This document shows positions 29,880 to 41,334 of a stretch of DNA of 64,000 bases, piece by piece (the first letter of the stretch is position 1; every line of letters starts with the position of its first letter). The stretch lies in assembly GCA_947455595.1 (NCBI GenBank), contig CANGOP010000001.1, positions 124,001 to 188,000 of the forward strand. Direction: 5' to 3'. A program made the position numbers and the translations under genes. The notes beneath the pieces were generated by a model. The model searched no databases and was not told the origin of the DNA. It saw only the letters and a program-made list of their open reading frames with translations. Source of the stretch: Gammaproteobacteria bacterium (lineage in GTDB: Bacteria > Pseudomonadota > Gammaproteobacteria > Steroidobacterales > Steroidobacteraceae).

Positions 29880-30437
29880 TCAGCCGGCGGGCTTAGCTGC
29901 CTGCAGGGCCAGAAGCTCTTTGAGCACCATATCGGAGTGATCTTTGGGGTCGACCTTCGGCCAGTGCCGAGCAATACGCCCTTGCGGATCAATCAAAAAG
30001 GTGTCGCGCTGCGCGAGTTCAAACAATCCCATCATCTTGACGAGCACGCCGTATTGGCGGGCTGTCTGCTTGGTGGAGTCGGCAAGCAGCGTGAAGGGTA
30101 ATGAGTGCTTCTCGGCAAAGGCCTTGTGAGAAGCGACGTCATCTACGCTGATGCCGAGAATCACCGCGCCCGCCTTGCGAAACGCGAAGATATTGTCGCG
30201 TAGCGCACACGCTTCCGTGGTGCAGCCCGGGGTGTCGTCCTTCGGATAGAAATAGAGGACGACCCATTTGCCGTGATAGTCGGCGAGTGTGTGGGTTTCC
30301 CCTTTCTGATCCTGCAAGGAGAACGCGGGGGCGGGAGACCCGACAGACGGCGCATCTGCGCGAGCGGTCGTTTGAACCGCAGACAGGACGACGAACAATG
30401 CCGGTAGCAGTACGGCTAACAACAGCGACATACGCAT
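29880..30437 (-). CDS. Exported Bcp/PrxQ-type peroxiredoxin
   Basis: A 185-residue thiol peroxidase. A signal peptide (MRMSLLLAVLLPALFVVLSA...ARA) precedes the AhpC/TSA domain. PGCTTEAC holds the peroxidatic cysteine and a second cysteine five residues on, as in PrxQ enzymes with an intramolecular disulphide. GAGG 7 bases before ATG 30437 supports the start. Export is unusual because Bcp proteins are normally cytoplasmic; the reductant in the periplasm is unknown. Confidence 0.87.
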   Translation of the reverse strand: MRMSLLLAVLLPALFVVLSAVQTTARADAPSVGSPAPAFSLQDQKGETHTLADYHGKWVVLYFYPKDDTPGCTTEACALRDNIFAFRKAGAVILGISVDDVASHKAFAEKHSLPFTLLADSTKQTARQYGVLVKMMGLFELAQRDTFLIDPQGRIARHWPKVDPKDHSDMVLKELLALQAAKPAG

Positions 30438-30485
30438 GGGGTGGCCTCGAAGGTGGATGGACCCCGATCCTACGTCCTCTGGGCG

Positions 30486-30491
30486 CATAAT
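30486..30491 (+). promoter_or_regulatory. Possible -10 element (CATAAT) for the patatin gene
   Basis: CATAAT ends 6 bases before the ATG at 30498, so a start 7 bases downstream would give a leaderless mRNA. No good -35 is visible. Confidence 0.25.
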
Positions 30492-30497
30492 GGCAGC

Positions 30498-31655
30498 ATG
30501 ACGCATTCGGTAACGAATTCCCGTACTGGACGACCGTGTCGGGCATTGGTGCTCACGGGTGGTGGCGCACGTGCCGCTTATCAGGTTGGCGTGATCAAAG
30601 CGGTCGCCGAATTAGTCCCCAAAGGCGCTCCGCTGCCCTTCCGAGTGCTCTGCGGCACCTCGGCCGGCGCCATTGTGGGTTCGGTGCTCGCGGCCCATGC
30701 GGATGACTTTCACGCCGGCGCCGTGATCATTGAGCGCTTTTGGAGTCATTTTCGGGTTGGACAGGTCTGGCGCAACGACCTCAGGTCGGTCGCAAAAGCC
30801 GCCTTGCGTTGGTTTGGGGCCTTGTGTACCGGGGGTGCGCTCGTGCGGCCCCCGCACTCACTCTTTGATAACGCCCCCCTGCGGATCACGCTGGAGTCGC
30901 ATGTCAATTTCGCCCGCATACAGCACTCGTTGCACCGGGGTGATCTAGACGCGCTCGCGGTTATTGCGTCGCCCTACCATGGCGCCAGAAGCCGGGCGTA
31001 CTACATGTCGCGCGACGATCAAGGCGTACACCCGGACCGCTGGCAAGGGGGAGTGCCCACCCATTTGACCATCGACCACCTCATGGCGAGCGCTGCCGTC
31101 CCTTTTTTGTTTCCTGCCGTTCATCTGGAAGATGGCTTTTACGGGGACGGGGCCATGCGCCAGATCGAACCGTTAGCGCCAGCGATCAACCTCGGTGCGG
31201 ACCGAGTGCTCATCGTTGGCGTGCGACCCGGTCAGCATTCGGCGCAAGCCACGATGGCAGCGCCGCTCATGGAGCCGAGTTTTGGTCAGATCTTTGGTTT
31301 CATGCTCGATACTCTGTTCATGAGTTCGATGCGTGAGGACCTCGACCGAATTGAACGCGATAACCGCCTGTTGGCAGTGACCGGTACGTTGTCCTCGGAG
31401 ATTCGGCCGATTCAGGCGATGCTCATTGAGCCCAGCGAGGATCCGGGCGACGTTGTGGCTGCGCATGCTCCGTTTATGCCCTTTGCCGTGCGGATGTTGA
31501 TGCGTTTTCTCGGTGCAGCCAATCGCGGGGGACGGTTGTTGTTGAGCTACCTGCTCTTTGAGGGGGCGTACGCGCAGAAATTGATCGAGTTGGGTTATCG
31601 CGATGCGATGGCCCGCCGTGACGAGCTTCAGTCTTTTCTGTCTAACGAGGAATGA
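30498..31655 (+). CDS. Patatin-like phospholipase
   Basis: A 385-residue lipid acyl hydrolase. The oxyanion motif GGGARAAYQVG (from residue 21), the serine motif GTSAG (S55) and the aspartate in GDGAMRQ (D217) form the Ser-Asp dyad. A long C-terminal region of about 130 residues follows. No signal peptide is seen, so it is likely cytoplasmic or membrane-associated. ATG 30498 is preferred to the in-frame start 30441, which lies inside the divergent leader. Its 3' end overlaps rapZ by 28 bases. Confidence 0.85.
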   Translation: MTHSVTNSRTGRPCRALVLTGGGARAAYQVGVIKAVAELVPKGAPLPFRVLCGTSAGAIVGSVLAAHADDFHAGAVIIERFWSHFRVGQVWRNDLRSVAKAALRWFGALCTGGALVRPPHSLFDNAPLRITLESHVNFARIQHSLHRGDLDALAVIASPYHGARSRAYYMSRDDQGVHPDRWQGGVPTHLTIDHLMASAAVPFLFPAVHLEDGFYGDGAMRQIEPLAPAINLGADRVLIVGVRPGQHSAQATMAAPLMEPSFGQIFGFMLDTLFMSSMREDLDRIERDNRLLAVTGTLSSEIRPIQAMLIEPSEDPGDVVAAHAPFMPFAVRMLMRFLGAANRGGRLLLSYLLFEGAYAQKLIELGYRDAMARRDELQSFLSNEE

Positions 31656-32494
31656 CGGGAGACGACACCGGAGTATTGGCGGGCAAAGTGACTCGCTAAC
31701 CGTTCGACCAGATAGACGGAGCGATGCTGTCCACCCGTACAGCCGATGGCCACGGTCAGATAGGCGCGATTGTGGGTTTCATACAGCGGAATGCGGCGTT
31801 CGATGAACTGAACGATGTCGTCCAAGAGGGCGCGTACTTCAGGCTCCGCTTCGAGGAAAGCCACGACGTCAGCATCCCGCCCATTTTGCGTCTGTAATGC
31901 GGGTACCCAGTACGGGTTCGGTAGCGTGCGGGCGTCAAAAACAAAGTCAGCTCCCCCCGGGATTCCATGCTTATAACCGAAGGATTCGAACATGATCGAC
32001 AAATGGCCGCGGGTTCGTGGCTCTACACGAGCTCGAATCTGTTCGCGCAGTTGGTGCACGCTGGTGCGGGTGGTGTCGATAACCAAATCAGCGCCAATCG
32101 TGAGCGGATCCAACAGACGCAATTCTGCCCCGATCGCGCCTCGTAGGTCCAAACCCTCGCGAACGAGCGGGTGGCGCCGGCGCGTTTCGCCGTAGCGACG
32201 CAGAAGGGTTTCCTCGTTGGCAGACAAGTAGATCAGTTCGCACTGGATACCGCTGCGCTTGAGCCCCTGCATCATCCGGGGTACCTCGGCGATCTCCTGG
32301 GGGTCGTTACGGGCGTCGAGTCCGACGGCAACTTTCTCGTAAATGCCGCCAGGGTTCTGTAGCGCATGGCTGATGAAGGAATTCAGCAATCCGGCTGGAA
32401 TATTGTCGGTACAGAACCAGCCCAAATCCTCCAGCATGTTGATCGCAATGCTCTTGCCGGATCCCGAAAGTCCACTGACGATGATGAGTCGCAT
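31628..32494 (-). CDS. rapZ: RNase adapter protein RapZ
   Basis: A 288-residue nucleotide-binding protein with Walker A SGLSGSGKS, FCTDNIP, and a C-terminal domain with AIGCTGGQHRSVYLVERL. In E. coli it brings the GlmZ small RNA to RNase E to tune glucosamine-6-phosphate synthase, linking to the cell-wall precursor pathway. It lies next to hpf, as in other Proteobacteria, but the ptsN gene that often separates them is missing. ATG 32494 gives the standard N-terminus (MRLIIVSG); in-frame ATG 32509 is possible. It overlaps the convergent patatin gene. Confidence 0.92.
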   Translation of the reverse strand: MRLIIVSGLSGSGKSIAINMLEDLGWFCTDNIPAGLLNSFISHALQNPGGIYEKVAVGLDARNDPQEIAEVPRMMQGLKRSGIQCELIYLSANEETLLRRYGETRRRHPLVREGLDLRGAIGAELRLLDPLTIGADLVIDTTRTSVHQLREQIRARVEPRTRGHLSIMFESFGYKHGIPGGADFVFDARTLPNPYWVPALQTQNGRDADVVAFLEAEPEVRALLDDIVQFIERRIPLYETHNRAYLTVAIGCTGGQHRSVYLVERLASHFARQYSGVVSRHSSLDRKD

Positions 32495-32577
32495 ACCGCC
32501 GTCCGTCATCTGGGGGCTCATTACCCACCAGACGATGGTACGGCTTCAAGGCCGGGGTTGGGAGACCCCGTCAGAAC

Positions 32578-32892
32578 TTACTGGCCTCGCACGACCTCTG
32601 AGGCATGGTGGTCCTGTTTCTTTTCCTTGTGCTTCTTGACCAGACGGTCAAGTTTGTCGGTCAGCGCATCAATTGCGGCATACATATGACCCTCGGATGC
32701 ATCGGCATGAATGGCGCCACCCGGGACGTGTAGGGTTGCCTCCGCGCGGTGCGTCAACTTCTCCACGGTGAGTGTGCAGTGCACATCGATGACCTGATCG
32801 AAGTGGCGAACCACCTTATCGAACTTCTTCTCCAAGTAGTTACGCAGGGATTCGGTGATTTCGAGGTGATGTCCGGTCAGAGTCAGCTGCAT
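32578..32892 (-). CDS. hpf: Short ribosome hibernation promoting factor
   Basis: A 104-residue short-form HPF (YfiA/RaiA family) that binds the small ribosomal subunit and promotes ribosome dimerisation or storage in slow growth. It begins QLTLTGHHLEITESLRNYLEKKFDKV and ends in a basic KKHKEKKQ tail. It lacks the long C-terminal domain. GGAGT 8 bases before ATG 32892 decides the start over 32925. It lies directly downstream of rpoN. Confidence 0.93.
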   Translation of the reverse strand: MQLTLTGHHLEITESLRNYLEKKFDKVVRHFDQVIDVHCTLTVEKLTHRAEATLHVPGGAIHADASEGHMYAAIDALTDKLDRLVKKHKEKKQDHHASEVVRGQ

Positions 32893-32921
32893 AGTCGTAC
32901 TCCTTGATCCATTATCTTCCA

Positions 32922-34340
32922 TCAACGTCCGAGCGCGGTTCGGCGCTCACTCGACGGGGCGATCCGCATCGCCTCGCGATATTTCGCCACGGTCCGGCGG
33001 GCAACCTTGGCGCCGTCGGCCGCCAGCAGTTCGGCGATCCGACTATCTGAAAGCGGGTTGTCCGAGGACTCGCCAGCGATCAGTTTCTTGATCTTGGCCC
33101 TAATCGCGGTAGAAGACACCTCCGTACCATCCGCAGCCGCGACGTGACTCGAGAAAAAGTGACGAAATTCATACATCCCGCGGGGGGTCAGCATGTATTT
33201 GCCGGTCGTCACTCGTGAAATGGTCGATTCGTGCATATCCACGGTTTCTGCGACTTCGCGGAGGACCAAAGGTTCCATGGCCTCATCCCCTCGCTCAAGA
33301 AAGGCCTTTTGCCTAGAAACGATTGTTTTGGCGACCTTCAGCAGCGTGTCATTGCGCATCTCGATGCTCTTGATCAGCCAACGAGCCTCTTGGAGCTGCG
33401 CCCGCATGGCGGCATGTTCCCGCGTTACCAACGGGGCGTAGTCTGCGTTGATCCTGAGTTTCGGCACTGCCCCGCCGTTGAGCTCGACGGCCCATTGACG
33501 GCCCTTGCGTCTGACCACTACGTCGGGAATGACGTATTCAGGCAGTCGGCTTTGGTAGGCGCTACCTGGGCGCGGGTGGCTTGAGCGGATGAGCGCGAGT
33601 GCGTCCGCAAGTTCGTCTGCGGTGACTTCGAGCACGCGCCGTAGCGTCGCCTGATCCCCGGCAGCGACTGCCGGCAGGTGTTCCCGAACCGCTTCAATCG
33701 CCGTCAGCAACCCCGGCGTGCGAGGCGCTAACTGGGCTAACTGTAGCTCAATGCACTCGCCGACGGAGCGGGCCCCAACCCCAGCTGGATCAAAGCTTTG
33801 GACTGTCCGCACGACAGATTCCACTTCCGGCAGACTGACGAGGAATTCGGGTTGCAGGCTATCGATAACTGTCTCGAGCGGATCGAGGAGATATCCATCG
33901 TCGTTAATGGAGTCGATGATTGCCCGTCCGATCGCACGGTCTCGGGCATTCAATCGAGCGAGCGTGAGTTGCTCCAACAGATGGTCTTGCAGACTGGCGC
34001 CGGTACGGTCTGCGTATTCAGGTGCCGACTCCTCGTCTGACCAGCCTGCCTCTGCGCTTCCGCCACTGCTGTGGCCCTCGGACCACGGGTCATTGACGGG
34101 GTCCGCTTCGGGTGCGGGTGAAGGCAGCTCGGTCGGTAGGGAAGCCGTCTCGTTGACGGTCGGCAGGGTGAGTTCATCCCCGCCGTCCTCCAGTTCCAGC
34201 ATGACGTTTTCCGCCAGCGTTTCGCGGACAGATTGTTGTAGTTCAATGGCGGAGAGTTGCAGCAGCCGAATGGCTTGCTGCAACTGTGGCGTCATGGCCT
34301 GACGCTGGCCGAGTTTGAGCTGTAGGGCGGGTTTCAGCAT
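32922..34340 (-). CDS. rpoN: RNA polymerase sigma-54 factor
   Basis: A 472-residue sigma factor. The N-terminal glutamine-rich activator region (LQLKLGQRQAMTPQLQQAIRLLQLS), an acidic linker, the core-binding part, and the RpoN box ARRTVAKYREAM near the C-terminus are all present. It directs transcription from -24/-12 promoters with bacterial enhancer-binding proteins. Located between lptB and hpf, the usual order. It starts at ATG 34340; a TTG immediately upstream is less likely. Confidence 0.96.
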   Translation of the reverse strand: MLKPALQLKLGQRQAMTPQLQQAIRLLQLSAIELQQSVRETLAENVMLELEDGGDELTLPTVNETASLPTELPSPAPEADPVNDPWSEGHSSGGSAEAGWSDEESAPEYADRTGASLQDHLLEQLTLARLNARDRAIGRAIIDSINDDGYLLDPLETVIDSLQPEFLVSLPEVESVVRTVQSFDPAGVGARSVGECIELQLAQLAPRTPGLLTAIEAVREHLPAVAAGDQATLRRVLEVTADELADALALIRSSHPRPGSAYQSRLPEYVIPDVVVRRKGRQWAVELNGGAVPKLRINADYAPLVTREHAAMRAQLQEARWLIKSIEMRNDTLLKVAKTIVSRQKAFLERGDEAMEPLVLREVAETVDMHESTISRVTTGKYMLTPRGMYEFRHFFSSHVAAADGTEVSSTAIRAKIKKLIAGESSDNPLSDSRIAELLAADGAKVARRTVAKYREAMRIAPSSERRTALGR

Positions 34341-34389
34341 CAACTGAACAGACCTACGTGTAGTCGCCTAGGGGGATATGCCCGTCGCC

Positions 34390-35115
34390 TCACATTCGGA
34401 AGTCCTCTCCTAAATAGACGGACCGAACTTCTGGGTTGGCGAGGACTTCGGATGCGCTGCCCGAGGCGATAACGCCTCCCCGATTGACGATGTAGGCGCG
34501 ATCGCAGATCCCGAGTGTTTCGCGGACATTATGATCAGTGATCAAGACGCCAATCCCGCGATCGCGCAGGTGGGCAATGCTTTTTTGGATGTCGGCAACG
34601 GAGAGTGGATCTACACCGGCGAAGGGTTCATCTAGGAGCACGTAACGTGGCTCGGCGGCGAGTGCGCGAGCGATCTCCACCCGGCGCCGTTCGCCGCCGG
34701 ACAGGCTCTGGCCAAGGCTGTCCCTAATATGGCTGATCGAGAGTTCCTCGAGCAGCGACTCCAGCCGTTCCGCACGCGCCTCACGATTCAAGCCAGGTCT
34801 GGTTTCGAGCACCGCGAGAATATTCTGAGCAACGGTCAGTCTGCGGAATACCGAGGCCTCCTGGGGCAAGTAGCCGAGACCGAGACGTGCACGCCGGTGC
34901 ATTGGGAGCCGGGTGATGTCTAGGCCATCCAGTTGGATGTTGCCTCCGTCACACGGCACCAATCCCACAATCATGTAGAACGCGGTCGTCTTGCCAGCGC
35001 CATTGGGTCCGAGCAGGCCGACGATTTCGCCGGCCGCGACATCGAGGGACAGTCCTGCCACCACCGAACGGTCCTTGTAGCGCTTCGAAAGCCCTTGGGC
35101 GATGAGTCGGTTCAT
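34390..35115 (-). CDS. lptB: LPS export ABC transporter ATP-binding protein
   Basis: A 241-residue ATPase that powers LPS extraction from the inner membrane with LptFG and LptC. Walker [11 protein letters not shown]-loop [11 protein letters not shown], signature LSGGERRR, Walker [14 protein letters not shown] and switch histidine ITDHN are intact. The start overlaps the lptA stop by 4 bases. Confidence 0.96.
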   Translation of the reverse strand: MNRLIAQGLSKRYKDRSVVAGLSLDVAAGEIVGLLGPNGAGKTTAFYMIVGLVPCDGGNIQLDGLDITRLPMHRRARLGLGYLPQEASVFRRLTVAQNILAVLETRPGLNREARAERLESLLEELSISHIRDSLGQSLSGGERRRVEIARALAAEPRYVLLDEPFAGVDPLSVADIQKSIAHLRDRGIGVLITDHNVRETLGICDRAYIVNRGGVIASGSASEVLANPEVRSVYLGEDFRM

Positions 35116-35735
35116 GGCTTTGGCTTCATCTCGGTCGACGGCGAGACCTTTTCCGATTTCTTCGGTTGGATAGTCAGGCGTACCCGCTGGTCACCTTGGT
35201 CATCTGGATTGGCCACAACCCGTTGGCCGTTTAAATCGTAAACAAGGGTAGAACCGGAAATCTCATTCGTTCCGTCCGAGAGCCACGCGTCACCGGTCAG
35301 GCGGACCGTTCCCACCATCGGTCGATATTCGATACGAGCGGCGTGGCCGCGAGAGACCCCATTGGGCCGCTTCTGTTCGAACGACGCCGGAGCGCCGGTG
35401 ATTTCTGCCACGGATACCTGATTGTTGGCGAAGGTGATCAGTGCCTGATCGCTCTCCAGCGTACCGTCGACCATTCCGACCCGCACATGGCCAGTGAATC
35501 GCCAAACGCTGGCTTCGAAATTCAGTCCATTGGCGGTTGCTTCATCTGCCTCAATCCACAGACGCCCCTGCGCGATATGGACGGCTCGAAAGAGCAGCGA
35601 GTTGCTTTTGTAATCAAAATCCGAAGACCGAGCGTCAAGCTCAATCGGTTGGTTCTCGTCCAACTGTGGGCCTGCCGCATGGGCAGCGGCGCAGACACCG
35701 AGAAGAGCCAGTAAGTTAGCGATGGAACGTGCCAT
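35112..35735 (-). CDS. lptA: Periplasmic LPS-bridge protein LptA
   Basis: A 207-residue OstA-like protein with a signal peptide ending CAAAHA. The body ([31 protein letters not shown] ... [23 protein letters not shown]) follows the beta-jellyroll pattern of LptA, which bridges the periplasm to carry LPS. ATG 35735 is chosen because it puts the signal peptide at the start; it overlaps the lptC end by 20 bases. The C-terminal 20 residues are charged and probably disordered. Confidence 0.9.
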   Translation of the reverse strand: MARSIANLLALLGVCAAAHAAGPQLDENQPIELDARSSDFDYKSNSLLFRAVHIAQGRLWIEADEATANGLNFEASVWRFTGHVRVGMVDGTLESDQALITFANNQVSVAEITGAPASFEQKRPNGVSRGHAARIEYRPMVGTVRLTGDAWLSDGTNEISGSTLVYDLNGQRVVANPDDQGDQRVRLTIQPKKSEKVSPSTEMKPKP

Positions 35736-36270
35736 GAACCGAATGCTCAAGAGCCAGCGTGCGACGCGTGAGATCGAAATTAAAGCCACGCGCGGAAATC
35801 TGATGCGGGGGCCAGTCAATTAACGCAGCGTCTTCTGTGTATGCGATGTGGTGGGTCCGATCCAGTGACAATCGGTCCGTATGAACGACCGCACCGGCAT
35901 TGCGTGCGCCGATGGCCCGTAATTCCACGTGTCCGCGCAACGTCAGGATATCCGCACCGACCGGCATGGACCCCGAGTCAGCCTGCAGGTGCCACTCCGC
36001 GTCCGGCGCTGAGTGGTAGTCCACGGCGATGTCTCGCAGTCGGATGGATCGAGATTGAACGTCCTGCTCGGCGTGGCGAGTATGTAGCGTCAATATCGTT
36101 TGTCCTGCGGCATCCGTCTCGGTGAGACGGGCATCTTCGAAGTAGTAGCCAGGTGCTGGCGGATTCGCCGCCGCGCGCGTCGTGTGAGGCGAATCGTGTG
36201 ATGCCAGCCACCAACTGCCCAGTGCGATCGCGCCAACGACGGCATAGGAATAAGCCGAGCCGCGCATCAT
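35716..36270 (-). CDS. lptC: LPS export system protein LptC
   Basis: A 184-residue protein with one N-terminal membrane helix and a periplasmic OstA-like domain (YYFEDARLTETDAAGQTILTLHTRHAEQD). It couples LptBFG to LptA. The first residues overlap the kdsC stop by 4 bases. The order kdsD-kdsC-lptC-lptA-lptB is the normal proteobacterial one. Confidence 0.9.
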   Translation of the reverse strand: MMRGSAYSYAVVGAIALGSWWLASHDSPHTTRAAANPPAPGYYFEDARLTETDAAGQTILTLHTRHAEQDVQSRSIRLRDIAVDYHSAPDAEWHLQADSGSMPVGADILTLRGHVELRAIGARNAGAVVHTDRLSLDRTHHIAYTEDAALIDWPPHQISARGFNFDLTRRTLALEHSVHGTFHR

Positions 36271-36746
36271 GACTCACCGAGAATGAGGTCGGCCAATTCG
36301 CGGACTGCGCCGGCGCCACCGGGCAGATGTGTCACAAGATGCGCTGCCGCGAGCACCTTGGGGTGCGCATCCGCGACAGCGACCGGCAGGCCGACCATGG
36401 CCATCATCGGCAAATCGGGGATGTCGTCGACGAGGCACGCACACTCCGATGGCGCCACCTGGAGTTCCGTGAGCAACGTATGAAGGGCGACACCCTTATC
36501 ATCGATACCCTGCTGCACGTGATGGATGCCGAGTTCACGCGCCCGTCGGTCCAGGGCTGCGGATCGGCGTCCAGAAATAATGGCGACGCCGATCCCGGCT
36601 GCCAGCAATGCTTTAATCCCGTGACCATCCCGGACATGGAACACTTTGAGCGCTTCACCGTCTGCCGAGTAGTAGAGGCGACCGTCCGTCATCACGCCAT
36701 CGACATCGAGTATCAGCCATTTGACGCGTGTCGGGTCGATTCTCAC
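36267..36746 (-). CDS. kdsC: 3-deoxy-D-manno-octulosonate-8-phosphate phosphatase
   Basis: A 159-residue HAD phosphatase of the cap-less type that releases Kdo from Kdo-8-phosphate in LPS core synthesis. Motifs: LDVDGVMTDGRLYY (nucleophile Asp), IISGRRS, and VDDIPDLPMM. The start overlaps the kdsD end by 4 bases and the stop overlaps the lptC start. Confidence 0.95.
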   Translation of the reverse strand: MRIDPTRVKWLILDVDGVMTDGRLYYSADGEALKVFHVRDGHGIKALLAAGIGVAIISGRRSAALDRRARELGIHHVQQGIDDKGVALHTLLTELQVAPSECACLVDDIPDLPMMAMVGLPVAVADAHPKVLAAAHLVTHLPGGAGAVRELADLILGES

Positions 36747-37759
36747 ATGACACCTGCGCGCAATAGATCGTGTACGTTCAGTGCGCCCAGTATGCGCCGG
36801 TCTTCATCGACGACCATCAGTGCGGTAATCCGATGACGCTCTAACAGCACAACCGCTTCGACGGCCAGCGCAGTCGGACCGATGGTGCGGCACTGACGGG
36901 TCATGACCTCGTCCATGCGGGTTGCATGTACGTCAATACGTCGATCGAGCGCGCGGCGCAGGTCGCCGTCGGTAAACACCCCCAAGAGCTGGCCATTGCC
37001 GTCAGCGACGCCCGTCATGCCGAGTCCCTTGCGGCTCATTTCCAACAAACCGGTGGACACCGTGTCCTCTGGGCCCACAACGGGCACTTCGGCACCCTTG
37101 TGCATCACTTCGGCGACATGCAGAAGAAGTCGCCGCCCGAGACTGCCACCGGGATGTGAGCGCGCAAAGTCAGCTTCCGTGAAACCACGGAGATGCAATA
37201 AGGCCACGGCGAGCGCATCTCCCGTGGCCAATGCAGCGGTGGTCGACGCAGTCGGCGCGAGGTTTAAAGGGCACGCTTCCGCCGGTACCGAGACATCAAT
37301 ATGCACGTCTGCCGCTTGCGCCAGCGAGGATTGAGCGTTGCCGGTGAGCGCGACTAACGGGATTCCGAGGCGCTTGAGTACCGGCAGCACGGCCAGCACC
37401 TCGTTGGTTTCGCCTGAATTCGACAGGAGTAGGACGACGTCGTCATGAGTGATCATGCCGATATCGCCATGCTGGGCCTCGGCTGGGTGCACGAAGAAAG
37501 CCGGCGTCCCCGTGCTGGCCAGGGTGGCGGCGATTTTGCGACCCACGTGCCCTGATTTGCCCATGCCAATGACGACGACGCGTCCGCGCGCAGCGAGGCA
37601 GACGCGGCAAGCGCGTACGAAATCAGTTCCAAGGCGGTCAGAAACTGCGGCAATCGCCGCCGCCTCGGTGACAAGCGCCTCCTGACCGAGCCGGATCAGG
37701 GCGGCATCATCAAGGCCGACCGGGGAGGGCGCGGTCACTTCGGGGTATCTCCGTGGCAT
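36743..37759 (-). CDS. kdsD: D-arabinose-5-phosphate isomerase
   Basis: A 338-residue enzyme converting ribulose-5-phosphate to arabinose-5-phosphate for Kdo synthesis. A SIS domain (GMGKSGHVGRKIAATLASTG, LSNSGETNE) is followed by two CBS domains (VMHKGAEVPVV, VMTRQCRTIGP). Extra N-terminal residues before LGQEALVTEA look unremarkable. First gene of the minus-strand LPS/rpoN unit; 112 bases separate it from divergent ibaG. Confidence 0.94.
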   Translation of the reverse strand: MPRRYPEVTAPSPVGLDDAALIRLGQEALVTEAAAIAAVSDRLGTDFVRACRVCLAARGRVVVIGMGKSGHVGRKIAATLASTGTPAFFVHPAEAQHGDIGMITHDDVVLLLSNSGETNEVLAVLPVLKRLGIPLVALTGNAQSSLAQAADVHIDVSVPAEACPLNLAPTASTTAALATGDALAVALLHLRGFTEADFARSHPGGSLGRRLLLHVAEVMHKGAEVPVVGPEDTVSTGLLEMSRKGLGMTGVADGNGQLLGVFTDGDLRRALDRRIDVHATRMDEVMTRQCRTIGPTALAVEAVVLLERHRITALMVVDEDRRILGALNVHDLLRAGVM

Positions 37760-37871
37760 ACGTCGCGCTGATCATAGCAAGTGACAGGGCAGTGCTGTTC
37801 CGCCGCAGCCCGATTCACTACACTTCTGTGTCTGGCCGGCTACCCTGGCCTACCTCCTGAAGCGAGTATCC

Positions 37872-40547
<2,676 letters not shown>

Positions 40548-40604
40548 GGGCATCTCCCTGATAGACGGTTGGGCGGCAGTCGCTGCGTGCCGCAATGCGA
40601 TGTG

Positions 40605-40610
40605 TATAAT
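40605..40610 (+). promoter_or_regulatory. Consensus -10 element (TATAAT) upstream of petA
   Basis: A perfect TATAAT, about 100 bases before petA, between it and the divergent protease gene. The -35 position has no clear TTGACA. The remaining leader contains small GC stems and a T5 run (40670-40674) but nothing I can name. Confidence 0.45.
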
Positions 40611-40711
40611 GCGCAATCCCTCGAGCCGACGAAACTCCGCGGACCTGCGGTACCCGTGCGGATTGGGGTTTTTCTGTCTTGCTTTGCGTTTGGACCTCCA
40701 CAGGGGATGTC

Positions 40712-41305
40712 ATGAGCGAAGAGGTTGATCTGGGTCGGCGTCGTCTGTTGACGACAGCGACAGCACTGACGGGCGCCGTGGGCGCCGTATTCACGGCAAC
40801 GCCGTTTCTCGCGAGCTGGAAGCCTAGCGCGCGCGCAAAGGCTATGGGTGCTCCCATTGAAATCGACTTGAGCAAGCTCGAGCCCGGTTCCATGCTGAAG
40901 GTCGAATGGCGCGGCAAACCCGTGTGGGTTGTCCGTCGTACGCCGGAGATGCTCAAACAATTGGATCAGGCGACGCCTTTCCTGTTGGACCCCAAGTCCG
41001 ACGGATCCGTTCAGCCTGAATACGCCAAGAACGAGGCCCGTGCCCGCAATCCCGAGTACTTCGTCGTGCTCGGCGTCTGCACGCACTTGGGTTGTTCGCC
41101 GCTGCCGAAGTTTGAGGCCGCGGACGTCACCGTTTCCGCGGACTGGCCGGGTGGCTTCTATTGCCCCTGCCATGGATCAAAGTTCGACCTATCGGGTCGC
41201 GTCTTCAAGGGCGTTCCGGCACCGGCAAACTTGACCGTGCCGCCGTACACGTTCGTGACAGACACGCGAGTGATGGTCGGCAGCGACACCTCGCAGACCG
41301 CCTGA
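40712..41305 (+). CDS. petA: Ubiquinol-cytochrome c reductase iron-sulphur (Rieske) subunit
   Basis: A 197-residue subunit of the cytochrome bc1 complex. A twin-arginine-like start (RRRLLTTATALTGAVGAVF) forms the membrane anchor. Rieske boxes CTHLGC (C123, H125) and CPCHGS (C151, H154) ligate the [2Fe-2S] cluster; C128 and C153 should form the stabilising disulphide. AGGGGAT precedes ATG 40712. First gene of petABC. Confidence 0.96.
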   Translation: MSEEVDLGRRRLLTTATALTGAVGAVFTATPFLASWKPSARAKAMGAPIEIDLSKLEPGSMLKVEWRGKPVWVVRRTPEMLKQLDQATPFLLDPKSDGSVQPEYAKNEARARNPEYFVVLGVCTHLGCSPLPKFEAADVTVSADWPGGFYCPCHGSKFDLSGRVFKGVPAPANLTVPPYTFVTDTRVMVGSDTSQTA

Positions 41306-41334
41306 AGCGCGGCAAAGTCGAAGGAGCCTCTCTC

